Positions 33,523-41,824 of a DNA stretch of 64,000 bases are shown piece after piece. How positions within the stretch are numbered: the first letter of the stretch is position 1; the number at the start of each line of letters is the position of its first letter. The position numbers were made by a program, and so were the translations under genes. The stretch is taken from assembly GCA_051651625.1 (NCBI GenBank), contig JBOFSQ010000036.1, forward strand, positions 1 through 64,000. The letters are read 5' to 3'. Under the pieces are notes generated by a model. The model was not told the DNA's origin, ran no database searches, and saw only the letters and a list, made by a program, of their open reading frames with translations. This stretch comes from JBOFSQ01 sp051651625 (lineage in GTDB: Bacteria > Planctomycetota > Planctomycetia > Pirellulales > Thermoguttaceae).

Positions 33523-36225
33523 TCACTCGCTTACGCTTCGCGTTCTGATTAATTCACCATCGCGTTCGATGGTGAAAACTACGTTTGGATTGTTTTGTGT
33601 GTTCACCGCATCGACGATAGCGCGGTGGACTGCGACGATGGATGGCGTAAGCGTTTCGCCGACGCGAACGATCAAGTCGTCGCTGCGAAGCCCAGCCTTT
33701 TCGGCGTCGCTGCCGCTCCGCACATGGTCGATGAACGCTGGCGTTCGCGGTGCGACGTTCGGTACGAGCGTGATCCCAAACGGTTTCAAAAACTTTTCTG
33801 CGTCAGACGGAAGAATAATTCGTTCGCGGTTTTCTGGTAACGTCACATCACGCGGCGGCACCGCCGACGCAATCGCGGCGACAACTTCGTTCGTTGGGAT
33901 CGCATAGTTTAACCAAGTGTGCGTCTGCGCGTCACGGAGTTCCTTGCCAAGGACGCCGAGCAATGCACCGCTCTCACAATCAATCAGCGCACCGCCCGCC
34001 GCGCCGGGATTATTTGTCGTAAAGTCGAGAACAAATAACTCGCCGCGATACGGCGACGCAAACGCGCCACGTCGCATCAAAAGCGAAGTTCGCGCCGCAA
34101 TCGTGCCGCGCTGCGCCGTCACCGCTTCGTTACCTTCGGCAATGTTGAAGACGTTCGATAACGCGAAGACTTCACTCCCAGAACATACAGCGTCACTCGA
34201 ATAGGAACGCGAAGCGTAAGCGAGTGCCCCAGAAACAGGATCGAGCGTGAAGTACGGAAAACGAGTTGGCGGTGCGTCCGAAATCTTGAGCACCGCCAGC
34301 GACGCCTCCAGCGAAACGCGGTCACAAATCGCTGTGTACCGCGCACCACTCGTAGTCACAATCGTCACCGGATCGTTCTCCAAGACCGGACTCCACGCGG
34401 TCAAAACGTCGCCGTCTTCGGAGATGAAAAACCCACTCTGATAACCGTGCTGCCCGACAAGTTTTCCGCTACCGTAGACTTTCACAACTCGTTCGAGCGC
34501 GGCGGCGAGAATCGGATTCGCATTCGTCGTCTTCGTTTCTTCTTCGTGCCTTCGTGCCTTCGTGTGAGACTCTCCTTCATTCGCCGCAAATGTGAACGTG
34601 GCGAACAGCGTCTCGCCGCGCGAGACGTTCATCGCGTCGCGTGAGAAAATGATCTCCGCCGGCAGTGACGGCGTTGTATCGCTCCAAAACTCGACGAGCA
34701 CAAGTTCATCACCGGAGAAATAGAGTCGCGCTGTCGAAACGTCCCAAGTGACGGCGACAAGATCGTACAGTGTATTCAAGTCGCCCGTCGCCGGAGCCGT
34801 GCCGAGGTAGACAACTTCGCCGAAGTCGAGTGAAGAACTCGTCGCTAGTTTGTGAACGAGTGCGAGGGCTGCGAAGAGTCCGCCACTTCCGCGCGGGACG
34901 CTGCGGGAGTCGCCGAGTGCCCAGTGGCCGCGTTCGGCGGGGAGCGTGTACGTTACGCCAGTCGCGTCAACATCGAATCGAAACTTTTCGCCTGCGACTT
35001 CGCCTTCGAGTGTCCATGTTTCGCTGCGCGGTTGGCGTTCACGCCACGCAGTTAGCACGCGAGACAATTCTTGTCGCTGTGCGTAACCGTTTGCGAATCC
35101 GTGTCGTTCTTCGTAGAATTGTGACGTTGTGTTTGTCGTTGTGATCGTTTCGCGTTCGCGTGGAGGCGGCGGCGGAATCGACGGGCGCGGCGACGACGGA
35201 ATTGGCGTTGGCACAACGCGCGGTTTGAGAAGCGTGGCGGTTCGCTCAAGAAGTTCGACTTCTGAACGAATCGGTGCGAGACGAACGCGAAGTTCGCGCG
35301 GCGCGGCGTTCGGTGTGTTGCGTGAACGAATCGCTATCGGAAGTCGCCACGTCGGCGGAAAAGTTCCGACGATATTTTTGAGTCGGTTCGGCGAATCTAC
35401 TATTTGTCCCGCAACTGCAATGATTTCGTCGCCGCGCTGAACGCCTTGGAGTGCGAGGTCGGAGTTTGGTGCGATCTGCGTGAAGACGACGCGGCCCGCG
35501 CGGTCGAATGCGTAAGTTGCGTTTAGTGTTGCGTGATCGAGGATGCGTCCGCTTCGCAGGTCGCCCAAAAAGTTTGCGACTTGGTTAACGCCGATAGCGT
35601 AACCGATTCCGACGTTTACTCGCCCGCGTTTCTCGAACGAGCAGCGTCCGCAGATGCCGATGAGACGCCCGTCTGACGCGAACAGTCCGCCACCGCTGTT
35701 CCCCGGATTGACCGCCGCATCGGTCTGCAAACAATCGGTGTATTCAAGAAATCCGTCTGACGGAAATTGATAACGTCCCGTCCCCGAAATGATTCCGCGC
35801 GACACACTCGGTACGTCGTCGCACGATAACAGAAACGGATTTCCAATCGCCCACGCCTCGTCGCCGACGCAAACTGGAATTGCCGTATCCCACACCGCCG
35901 CTGGAAACGACACTGGCGACGCCATTGGCGATGGCGAAACAATTTTGACCAGCGCAAGATCGCCCGCCGGATCGAGGCCGACGACAACGGCATCGAAGAT
36001 TTGTCCGTCTGCGAGTCCGCACTTCAAAAACGCACCGCACGGCTGAACGACGTGAAAGTTGGTAACGACATCGCCGTCACTCGAAACGATCACGCCGCTC
36101 CCGCCCGCGGCTTCTTCCGACTCGTCCGCCGGATAAATCGCAACAACACTCGGCACCGCGCGCTCCATCACCGCCGAGGGATCGACATGAAGAAATGACA
36201 GCAGTACGCAATACAGAAGTGACAC
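33523..36225 (-). CDS. Tandem trypsin-like protease with PDZ domains; second protease domain inactive
   Basis: 900 residues, signal-like N-terminus. Domain 1 is an HtrA-type serine protease with an intact triad: H58 (VTNFHVV), D89 (GDLALVKI) and S177 (NPGNSGGG). A PDZ domain follows at about 235-320, a Pro-rich linker (PSSPRPSIPPPPP) at about 355-375, and an unassigned domain to about 550. Domain 2 (about 585-790) is a trypsin fold in which all triad positions are lost: TAWSPV for TNFHVV, ASLAVLKI for GDLALVKI, and NPGAAGGA for NPGNSGGG. A C-terminal PDZ-like domain ends the protein. Two dispersed repeats are embedded in frame (about residues 551-568, SHTKARRHEEETK; about 667-677, ALAYASRSYSS), and a third provides the C-terminal RTRSVSE and stop. 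Confidence 0.85.
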   Translation of the reverse strand: MSLLYCVLLSFLHVDPSAVMERAVPSVVAIYPADESEEAAGGSGVIVSSDGDVVTNFHVVQPCGAFLKCGLADGQIFDAVVVGLDPAGDLALVKIVSPSPMASPVSFPAAVWDTAIPVCVGDEAWAIGNPFLLSCDDVPSVSRGIISGTGRYQFPSDGFLEYTDCLQTDAAVNPGNSGGGLFASDGRLIGICGRCSFEKRGRVNVGIGYAIGVNQVANFLGDLRSGRILDHATLNATYAFDRAGRVVFTQIAPNSDLALQGVQRGDEIIAVAGQIVDSPNRLKNIVGTFPPTWRLPIAIRSRNTPNAAPRELRVRLAPIRSEVELLERTATLLKPRVVPTPIPSSPRPSIPPPPPRERETITTTNTTSQFYEERHGFANGYAQRQELSRVLTAWRERQPRSETWTLEGEVAGEKFRFDVDATGVTYTLPAERGHWALGDSRSVPRGSGGLFAALALVHKLATSSSLDFGEVVYLGTAPATGDLNTLYDLVAVTWDVSTARLYFSGDELVLVEFWSDTTPSLPAEIIFSRDAMNVSRGETLFATFTFAANEGESHTKARRHEEETKTTNANPILAAALERVVKVYGSGKLVGQHGYQSGFFISEDGDVLTAWSPVLENDPVTIVTTSGARYTAICDRVSLEASLAVLKISDAPPTRFPYFTLDPVSGALAYASRSYSSDAVCSGSEVFALSNVFNIAEGNEAVTAQRGTIAARTSLLMRRGAFASPYRGELFVLDFTTNNPGAAGGALIDCESGALLGVLGKELRDAQTHTWLNYAIPTNEVVAAIASAVPPRDVTLPENRERIILPSDAEKFLKPFGITLVPNVAPRTPAFIDHVRSGSDAEKAGLRSDDLIVRVGETLTPSIVAVHRAIVDAVNTQNNPNVVFTIERDGELIRTRSVSE

Positions 36226-36287
36226 AGGGAAAATCTGTACGGGGGGAAAGTTTCGTGGCCGTTCACAATCCCGCTCATTCTACCACG

Positions 36288-37412
36288 CTACGTCCACTTT
36301 TCCACCATCCGCTTGACGAATCGTTTGAGCGGACGATAGATGTAGTTAAAGATGGCATCGCGGTAATACTTGACGTTGCGTGTACGGTAGATGGTGAGTG
36401 TTTCGGTGGGGCGTGTGGTTTCGGTATACGAAGTTTTGTACCACTCGCCGCCGCGTAAAAAGTCGAACTCTTCAAAGCGATTCTCGATCAGATGAATCAG
36501 TAGGTTTTGTAGCGTCACATCGCCCGGACTCCCATCGCACTGCGACGCACACCCTTGCTGGTATCCGTAAACCTTCCCGCCGAGTGTGTAGGTATACCAG
36601 ATTCCTGCGGGGACTTCGGCGTAGTTTAGCAAGAACAGCTCTGCGCGATTGAGCGGCAGAAGTGTCTCCAGAAGTTCGCGGTGAAACGCTGCGTATGCTC
36701 TGTTCTGAAACGGCGAGTCTTGGCCCGCGCGGATGCGTGATTGCGTCGTCAAGTTGACCAACGCAGAAAAACCTTCGTCGAGTGTTTCGACTGTGACAAC
36801 ACTGGTCGTTGCACTATACCGCGACTTCGACTGGTTGAGTCGGTTCTTCTTCTTTCCGCGATTGTGAGATGTGAGCGTTTGCAAATACGCCGCATAAGAA
36901 TCGGGAAGCGAAATGTAATAGCGTGGCTCGCCCTCCGCCGCTCTCGATACGAAACGTCGCTTAAGTGCCGACGCGAAGGCGACAGTTCCGGTGTCGTCGA
37001 GTGCGTAATCCTCGAAGAAAATTGTGTTCCACTGGTTTGGATTCGCACCGAGAAACTCCACAACCGCTTCGGCGACCGCATCAACCGAGTCTCGATGAAT
37101 GATCGGACCGAGATACTCTGCACAAGGTCGCGCACCAAAACCGAGCCAGTTAATCTGTTTTGTTCCGACGACACGATACCACGGAAAGATGCCGACGATT
37201 TCGCTGTCGTGATTCTCAACAACGACCACAAACAGTTCCCATCGGCGCGCGGTCTGCGGTTCGCAAGCGAAGTGTTTCCACCAAATCGACACCCACTCCC
37301 ACGTCGTGAAAATGTTGGGATACGCAGCATCTTTAGCGAGCGCATCCCATCGCGGACGCAGCGCAGCAAACTCACCAGCATCATCAATCACACGACAAGA
37401 AAGTGGCGGCAT
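36288..37412 (-). CDS. CelD/BcsL-type GNAT acyltransferase
   Basis: 374 residues. The layout is that of the Acetyltransf_6 group: an N-terminal half with FTTWEWVSIWWKHF and LFVVVVENHDSEIVGIFPWYR, then a C-terminal GNAT half containing the SHNRGKKKNRLNQSKSRY helix, FHRELLETLLPLNRAELFLLNYAEVPAGIWYTYTLGGKVYGYQQGC, and the typical FDFLRGGEWYKTSY segment. Members acylate polysaccharides or lipids or act in cell-wall and cellulose synthesis. It is on the same strand as, and downstream of, a polysaccharide deacetylase, which fits an envelope glycan role. Palindromic repeat C lies between the two. Confidence 0.88.
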   Translation of the reverse strand: MPPLSCRVIDDAGEFAALRPRWDALAKDAAYPNIFTTWEWVSIWWKHFACEPQTARRWELFVVVVENHDSEIVGIFPWYRVVGTKQINWLGFGARPCAEYLGPIIHRDSVDAVAEAVVEFLGANPNQWNTIFFEDYALDDTGTVAFASALKRRFVSRAAEGEPRYYISLPDSYAAYLQTLTSHNRGKKKNRLNQSKSRYSATTSVVTVETLDEGFSALVNLTTQSRIRAGQDSPFQNRAYAAFHRELLETLLPLNRAELFLLNYAEVPAGIWYTYTLGGKVYGYQQGCASQCDGSPGDVTLQNLLIHLIENRFEEFDFLRGGEWYKTSYTETTRPTETLTIYRTRNVKYYRDAIFNYIYRPLKRFVKRMVEKWT

Positions 37413-37428
37413 TGTTTCAATTTTCTAC

Positions 37429-37535
37429 TGGACCTGTTCAGAAACTTGCACTCACTGCGGTTCGGCATAGCCGAACCCTCCAAACGCTGTGCGGTGTATG
37501 GCTGGAGGGTTCGGCTATGCCGAACCTGAACTACT
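37429..37535. repeat. Palindromic repeat family C, copy 2
   Basis: GACCTGTTCAGAAACTTGCA, then the GGTTCGGCATAGCCGAACC arm, a spacer with ACGCTGTGCGG, and the inverse arm. The deacetylase stop codon (37531-37533) lies in the last bases of the element (CCTGAACTA). Confidence 0.85.
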
Positions 37536-38466
37536 TCACCAGCGCATACTCAAACTCAATCTGCGAGAGGTCGCGGGTGATACAGATGCGATCTATCGAC
37601 ATCGGTGACATCGACGCCGGTTGCGGGTTGCGGCGTCCCGACAGATTGAATCCAGCTTGATAGCCGCACCGCAGGCACGCCTCGATAACCGCCGCATTGA
37701 AGTCGCTTTCTCCACCGTTCGGGTACGCTATCGCAAGACAACTCGTACCGGTTTCGCGTTCGATTGTCGCACGGCTTTCGACAACCTCTCGCTCCAAATC
37801 TTCTGGCGTAAGCGACGCAAGAATCGGATGAGAAACCGAGTGCGAACCAACATCGATCCCAAACTGCGATAGTACACGAACGTCGTCCCAGTTCATAAGC
37901 GCATACAACTCACGTTGCCAATGCGTGTCGATGACAAGGCGCGACTCACTCCGCAACTGTTCCAGATACGCAAGCCGCTCAGCGTTTGGAAGACGTTTCA
38001 ATGTCGCCGTTGGCTTCGTGTTGAAGTTCGCCGTCAAGTGTCGGTGCCGCTCGACAACTTCTTGCGTCCAGAGCATGCCGTCTGTTCCGATGAGTCCCGT
38101 CGTGAGAAAAATTGTCGCGGGAACAGCGTACTTTTTCAGGAGCGGTGCGGCGAGTGTGAAGTTGTTCTTGAATCCGTCGTCAAACGTCACGAGTACCGCA
38201 CGCTCCGGCAGCGGACTCTCACCACGCAAGACCGCCAGCAAGTCGGCGAGTGTAATCGGTAGCCATTCTCGTTTCAAAAACGCAAGCTGCTGCTCAAACT
38301 GCGAGACCGTTACCGCGATATTTGCGCGGGGATCGATAGGCGTCTGGTCCGCCACGACGCTGTGATAACAGAGCACGCGAAGTCGCCCGCGCGTGCGACT
38401 ACGCAACACTGCAAAAACGCCAACACCTTTGGCCAACGCCAAAACAACATTCTTGAATCGTAACAT
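37531..38466 (-). CDS. Polysaccharide deacetylase (NodB homology domain, CE4)
   Basis: 311 residues from the ATG at 38466 (MLRFKNVVLALAKGVGVF); an upstream in-frame extension is rejected because it would run into the next gene. NodB motifs: RVLCYHSVV near the start, VLVTFDDGFKNNF (the catalytic D and metal D), and DVGSHSVSHPILASLT (the two metal His). Then IAYPNGGES, and the C-terminal GYQAGFNLSG. It deacetylates N-acetylated glycans and is probably membrane-anchored by its N-terminal helix. The start lies 17 bases after the stop of the TIM-barrel gene, so the two are co-transcribed. Confidence 0.93.
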   Translation of the reverse strand: MLRFKNVVLALAKGVGVFAVLRSRTRGRLRVLCYHSVVADQTPIDPRANIAVTVSQFEQQLAFLKREWLPITLADLLAVLRGESPLPERAVLVTFDDGFKNNFTLAAPLLKKYAVPATIFLTTGLIGTDGMLWTQEVVERHRHLTANFNTKPTATLKRLPNAERLAYLEQLRSESRLVIDTHWQRELYALMNWDDVRVLSQFGIDVGSHSVSHPILASLTPEDLEREVVESRATIERETGTSCLAIAYPNGGESDFNAAVIEACLRCGYQAGFNLSGRRNPQPASMSPMSIDRICITRDLSQIEFEYALVK

Positions 38467-38483
38467 AGATGCAAAATCGTCGC

Positions 38484-39452
38484 TCACTGGTTCCACGCAC
38501 AAACTTTGCGAAGTAAGTCGAGACTTTTTGGGACGGCGGTTTGCGGGTCTTCTTTTCCCTCGAACTCCAGCGAGACGAAACCGCGATAGTTGTGACGACG
38601 TAACATCGCGCCGATGCGTTCGTAGTCGAGGTCGAGAGTGTACCAAACGCCGCCGCCGTAATACGTTTTCGCCTGCACGAATACCGTCTTCGGCATCAGT
38701 TTTTCGAGACGTTCATACGGGTCTTCGAGAAAGTTTCCGGTGTCGAGCGTGACGGCGAGCCACGGCGATGCGACCGCATCGACAATCCGCAAAACTCCTT
38801 CCGGCGTTCGCCCCAATCCCCAGTGATTTTCAAGACCGAGAACGACGCCGCACTTCTCCGCTGTCGGCAGAATTTTCTCGAACGATTCGATCACCCACGG
38901 AAACGCGTCGTCGTCGGTGAACCCCTCGCGCGGCGGCTCGATTCCACGATTCGCCATCAGCGCATCGAACGACGCCGATGTCCCCCAGCGACCAGTGTTT
39001 ACGCGAATCGTCGGAATCCCAAGCGAGTACGCAAGCTCAACGCTGCGAATCGTCTTGGCGATGTTCTCACGTCGAACCTCTGCGTCGGGATTGACAAAAC
39101 TTTGGTGCGTCGAGAGACTACACAGCGAAAGTCCCGCACAAAACGCCTGCCGCTTGATCGCACTCGGCGACGCCTTTTCGTCGTCGCTCATCTGGACTTC
39201 GAGAATCTCAACAGAGTCGAAACCCATCGCCGCCGCCGACTCAATACACGACGCAATCGAAACTTTTTGATCGGCGAAGTGCCAAAACGAATAGGTCGAG
39301 ACCGCAATCGGATTCCCCGTTCGCGCACCGCTTGTAGGCTTCGCGGTCGTCGTCGCAGCCGTTACCGCCGCTTGAGACGCTGTGCCGAGAAGTGGCAATG
39401 TACACGTCGTCGCAAGCATCGAACGGCGCGAAAGATTTGTTTGAGCGTTCAT
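38484..39452 (-). CDS. Tat-exported sugar phosphate isomerase/epimerase-like TIM-barrel protein
   Basis: 322 residues. N-terminus SRRSMLATTCTLPLLGTASQA is a twin-arginine signal, so the protein is exported folded. The barrel is of the AP-endonuclease-2/xylose-isomerase-like family: ISTYSFWHF, GFDSVEILEVQM, LGIPTIRVNTGRWG, VVLGLENHWGLGRTPEGVLRIVDAV, LAVTLDTGNFLEDPYE, HVQAK-type (FVQAKTYYGGG) and GFVSLEFEG with the metal-binding Glu/Asp/His residues. The family acts on sugars (myo-inositol and keto-sugar epimerases and isomerases). It is typical of planctomycete sugar-degrading loci, but here it heads a deacetylase-acyltransferase operon. Confidence 0.9.
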   Translation of the reverse strand: MNAQTNLSRRSMLATTCTLPLLGTASQAAVTAATTTAKPTSGARTGNPIAVSTYSFWHFADQKVSIASCIESAAAMGFDSVEILEVQMSDDEKASPSAIKRQAFCAGLSLCSLSTHQSFVNPDAEVRRENIAKTIRSVELAYSLGIPTIRVNTGRWGTSASFDALMANRGIEPPREGFTDDDAFPWVIESFEKILPTAEKCGVVLGLENHWGLGRTPEGVLRIVDAVASPWLAVTLDTGNFLEDPYERLEKLMPKTVFVQAKTYYGGGVWYTLDLDYERIGAMLRRHNYRGFVSLEFEGKEDPQTAVPKSLDLLRKVCAWNQ

Positions 39453-39966
39453 GGTTTTTGTCTTTCATCATATTGAGGAATGGATGCCGATAGCGAAAAC
39501 AACTCCAGTGTCGTTTTCGTATTTGTACCGGCGGGACGAAAAAATCAAGTGGCAACGGATGCAATCGAAACACAAACCTGAATCGGAGCGGGAAGCGTAA
39601 GCGAGTGGCAGAATCATCATTCGGCGTACTCGGCTGGGAATCTATCCGGTCTACTCGAACAAGTTTTTATCGTTTCATAAATCGTGCGTGCGTCTTTGAT
39701 GGCGCGTTGCGTGTGAGTGATGTCAATGTGGCTTTATTAAGCGTTCACGGTTGATTCTAAATTCGTCACCCCCGCGTACTCGGCGGGGGCCTAAAGAGTA
39801 ACCCCGCACGCAGACGCAGTAGCGAAGTTCGCACAAGCGAACCCCAGAGCGTTAGCTCTGGATGCCCGCCAAGTACGCGGGCATGACGGAACATGACGTG
39901 AACGCTTACTGGACTTCTTTGGGATAACGTGGTTGTGAGCCGTAACGTAGCCACTCGTTTACATCA
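39453..39966. other. Gene-free spacer with two dispersed repeats
   Basis: It holds one GAAGCGTAAGCGAGTG unit near 39588-39607 followed by a CATTCGGCGTACTCGG fragment, the half-palindrome GCGTTCACGGTTG near 39741, and a full composite element at 39766-39893 (CGTCACCCCCGCGTACTCGG ... AAGTACGCGGGCATGACGG). No gene was seen. Confidence 0.7.
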
Positions 39967-40287
39967 TCATTTCTTTTCATACAACACGACTCCTTCATTC
40001 ACAATGACCCGTTCGATAGTCGGGCGGGTTTTTCGTTGCGCGAAACGACTCACATAGTTCGCCACAATATCAACCGGACGCAGATACTCCGTGCGTTCGA
40101 TTAATGATGAGTAGACTTGTTCCGTTGCCTCTGCTTCGGAAATACCGTCATCGGGCAAGACGATATAGATGTCGTAATCGCTATCGGGGCGTTGGTCGCC
40201 GCGCGCGTGAGAACCGAAAAGATAGATTTTTTCGGCAGACACAACAGCGAGAATCGCATCTCTAATTGCGGTGAGTTCTGGGGGCAT
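39967..40287 (-). CDS. MNT-type minimal nucleotidyltransferase (orphan)
   Basis: 106 residues. YLFGSHARGDQRPDSDYDIYIVL is the nucleotidyltransferase motif GS...D-x-D with the two metal-binding Asp residues, and VDIVANYVSRF follows. MNT proteins normally pair with a HEPN partner, often as toxin-antitoxin or anti-phage modules in which MNT adds AMP to HEPN. No HEPN gene is adjacent on either side (repeats on one side, an IS relic on the other), so it is either an orphan or has lost its partner. The start has no clear SD. Confidence 0.88.
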   Translation of the reverse strand: MPPELTAIRDAILAVVSAEKIYLFGSHARGDQRPDSDYDIYIVLPDDGISEAEATEQVYSSLIERTEYLRPVDIVANYVSRFAQRKTRPTIERVIVNEGVVLYEKK

Positions 40288-40352
40288 GAAATTATCTTTC
40301 GTCTAGTGACAATGGCTGCCGGACAATGAGCAAAGCGTACCCACGGCACAAC

Positions 40353-40398
40353 GAAAACGTCGCGGGCACAATTGCATCCGCACGCATCGTCATTCCCG
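40353..40398. repeat. Short dispersed repeat, copy 1 (GTCGCGGGCACAATTGCATC)
   Basis: About 30 bases shared, in inverse orientation, with 58275-58312. Further along the spacer is the 21-bp near-palindrome AAGGTCGCAA-A-TTGCGACCTT at 40473-40493, just before the IS element. Confidence 0.7.
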
Positions 40399-40512
40399 AT
40401 TTCGCGTCGAATGGCAAAACGTGGTGTGGACAAAACTCTCGGTTTAGGTGCTTTCCCGGCTTGTCGCCGTTTAAGGTCGCAAATTGCGACCTTGAAGGTT
40501 TTGCCACATTAA

Positions 40513-41367
40513 GAGCCTATCCTACAAACAACAAATGCACTATCTTTTGCGTGATAGTTTTTGTATAATGCTTCACCAAGGAGGCACAATATGAACGGAC
40601 ACAAAGTCACCGACAAACTTTGGGCTCGCATAGAGCCGTTGCTTCCAACGCATGTCAATACGCATCCACGTGGCGGTGGACGAAAACGAATCGCCGACCG
40701 CACGGTTTTCAACGCCATACTTTTCATCCTTCGTACAGGCTGCCAATGGAAAGCTCTTGATGCGACTGGTATCTGTTCGGGTTCTACGGTTCACCTATGG
40801 TTTCAGGAATGGACGAAGGCGGGACTGTTTCAAAAGTTATGGAAGGCAGGTTTGCTTGAATACGACAAAAAACGTGGTGTCGAGTGGAAGTGGCAGGCGA
40901 TGGATGGGGCGATGACAAAGGCACCGCTTGGTGGGGAAAAAAATAGGTAGCAACCCAACCGACCGAGGAAAAACCGGCACCAAACGTAGTTTACTGACAG
41001 CCAGTTGGTAAAGGTGACATTGGAGAGCGTTCCAGTGAAGCGACCGAAGGTGAAGCGTTATCACCGGCAGCACTTGTGTTTAGACGCTGGCTATGTCGGC
41101 GACGAGGTTGCTGCGATTGCTGGTGAATTTGGTTACACGTTGCATGTTCGCGCTCGTGGTGAAGAGTCGCAGGCGTTGCGAGAAAAAGTTGGGTTCCGCG
41201 CACGTCGGTGGGTGGTTGACCGAACGCATAGTTAGATGAACCGTTTTCGTCGTATACTGGTTCGTTGGGAAAAGCGTTGCGAAAACTATTTGGCGATGCT
41301 GCGTATGAGCCTTGCACTCATTACTTTCGGAAAACTATTCGCATGCTTTTGATAAATGGATAGGCTC
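40513..41367 (+). mobile_element. Degenerate IS5-family element (IS1031-like group)
   Basis: 855 bases bounded by the inverted repeats GAGCCTATCC (40513-40522) and GGATAGGCTC (41358-41367), with a 3-bp direct duplication TAA at 40510-40512 and 41368-41370. The length, GAG-type ends and TNA target match the IS1031 group of the IS5 family as I know it. It encodes a broken transposase and is not expected to move by itself. Confidence 0.88.
40591..41356 (+). pseudogene. IS5-family transposase, broken
   Basis: The start has AAGGAGG at 40578-40584. The first part (119 codons) has the DUF4096-type N-terminus LWARIEPLLPTH...RTGCQWKAL and the first catalytic Asp in AMDGAMTKAP. The frame then breaks at A7 (40937-40943); reading continues in another phase as GSNPTDRGKTGTKRSLL, then stops. 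About 60 bases that normally follow are missing. From 41005 the third part has LCLDAGYVGDE (second Asp) and RWVVDRTHS, where the catalytic Glu is Asp. A TAG at 41233 replaces the usual Trp before MNRFRRILVRWEKRCENYLAMLRM. At least three inactivating changes are visible. Confidence 0.9.
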
Positions 41368-41813
41368 TAAATCGGGTCGATTAGATGAATGACATCCTGA
41401 TCAATTTTATGGATGAGAACATAATGTTTATCTGTCAAGTCGGTAGACTGAACAACACCGATTGCGCAAGTGAGTTTTGGCGACACGAGAAAATAATCAA
41501 TTTGTTTTAAGCTACTTTTTTGAAATCTCACCGACGAACAATAAGTACCTCGGCGTTCGAAAAACCTCCGAATATGAGCAAATGAAACAAATCCCTGTCC
41601 TCCCTCCAGTTCTTTGTCAATCATGTACCAGTCTACGTCATGACCTAGAAGTTTTGAAACTGCAAAAACAGCATTTTGAGCACATTTTCTATCAGGATTC
41701 TGGGAAACATCATCCCCTTCTCCTGTGTACTCATTGGTTATTCCATGAGATAACGGAATAATAACCAGTAAGAAAACAATAGTGCCTAAAAGTCGAGTAA
41801 AAGAAGAAAACAT
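41367..41813 (-). CDS. Exported C39-like cysteine-peptidase-fold protein
   Basis: 148 residues. Signal peptide (FTRLLGTIVFLLVIIPLSHG), then DRKCAQNAVFAVSKLLGHDVDWYMI, where C44 sits in the C39 position of the nucleophile; AHIRRFFERRGTYCSSVRF; and DKHYVLIHKIDQDVIHLIDPI with the C39 His and Asp positions. In peptidase C39 this fold cleaves double-Gly leaders, but free-standing exported versions are common in planctomycetes and have no known substrate. The stop codon lies exactly at the IS junction: TA from the target duplication and G from the IS end. Restoring the target gives TAA at the same place, so the protein was probably unchanged. It is coupled to the gene upstream (11-base gap). Confidence 0.75.
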   Translation of the reverse strand: MFSSFTRLLGTIVFLLVIIPLSHGITNEYTGEGDDVSQNPDRKCAQNAVFAVSKLLGHDVDWYMIDKELEGGQGFVSFAHIRRFFERRGTYCSSVRFQKSSLKQIDYFLVSPKLTCAIGVVQSTDLTDKHYVLIHKIDQDVIHLIDPI

Positions 41814-41824
41814 ATACTACTCTC

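Noticed and set aside
40326..40568. Small open frame between the nucleotidyltransferase and the IS element
   Set aside because: It is built largely from a dispersed repeat (also at 58275-58312) and a palindrome.
41477..41761. 94-residue plus-strand frame across the C39-like gene
   Set aside because: Antisense of a gene with signal peptide and C39 motifs; no support of its own.
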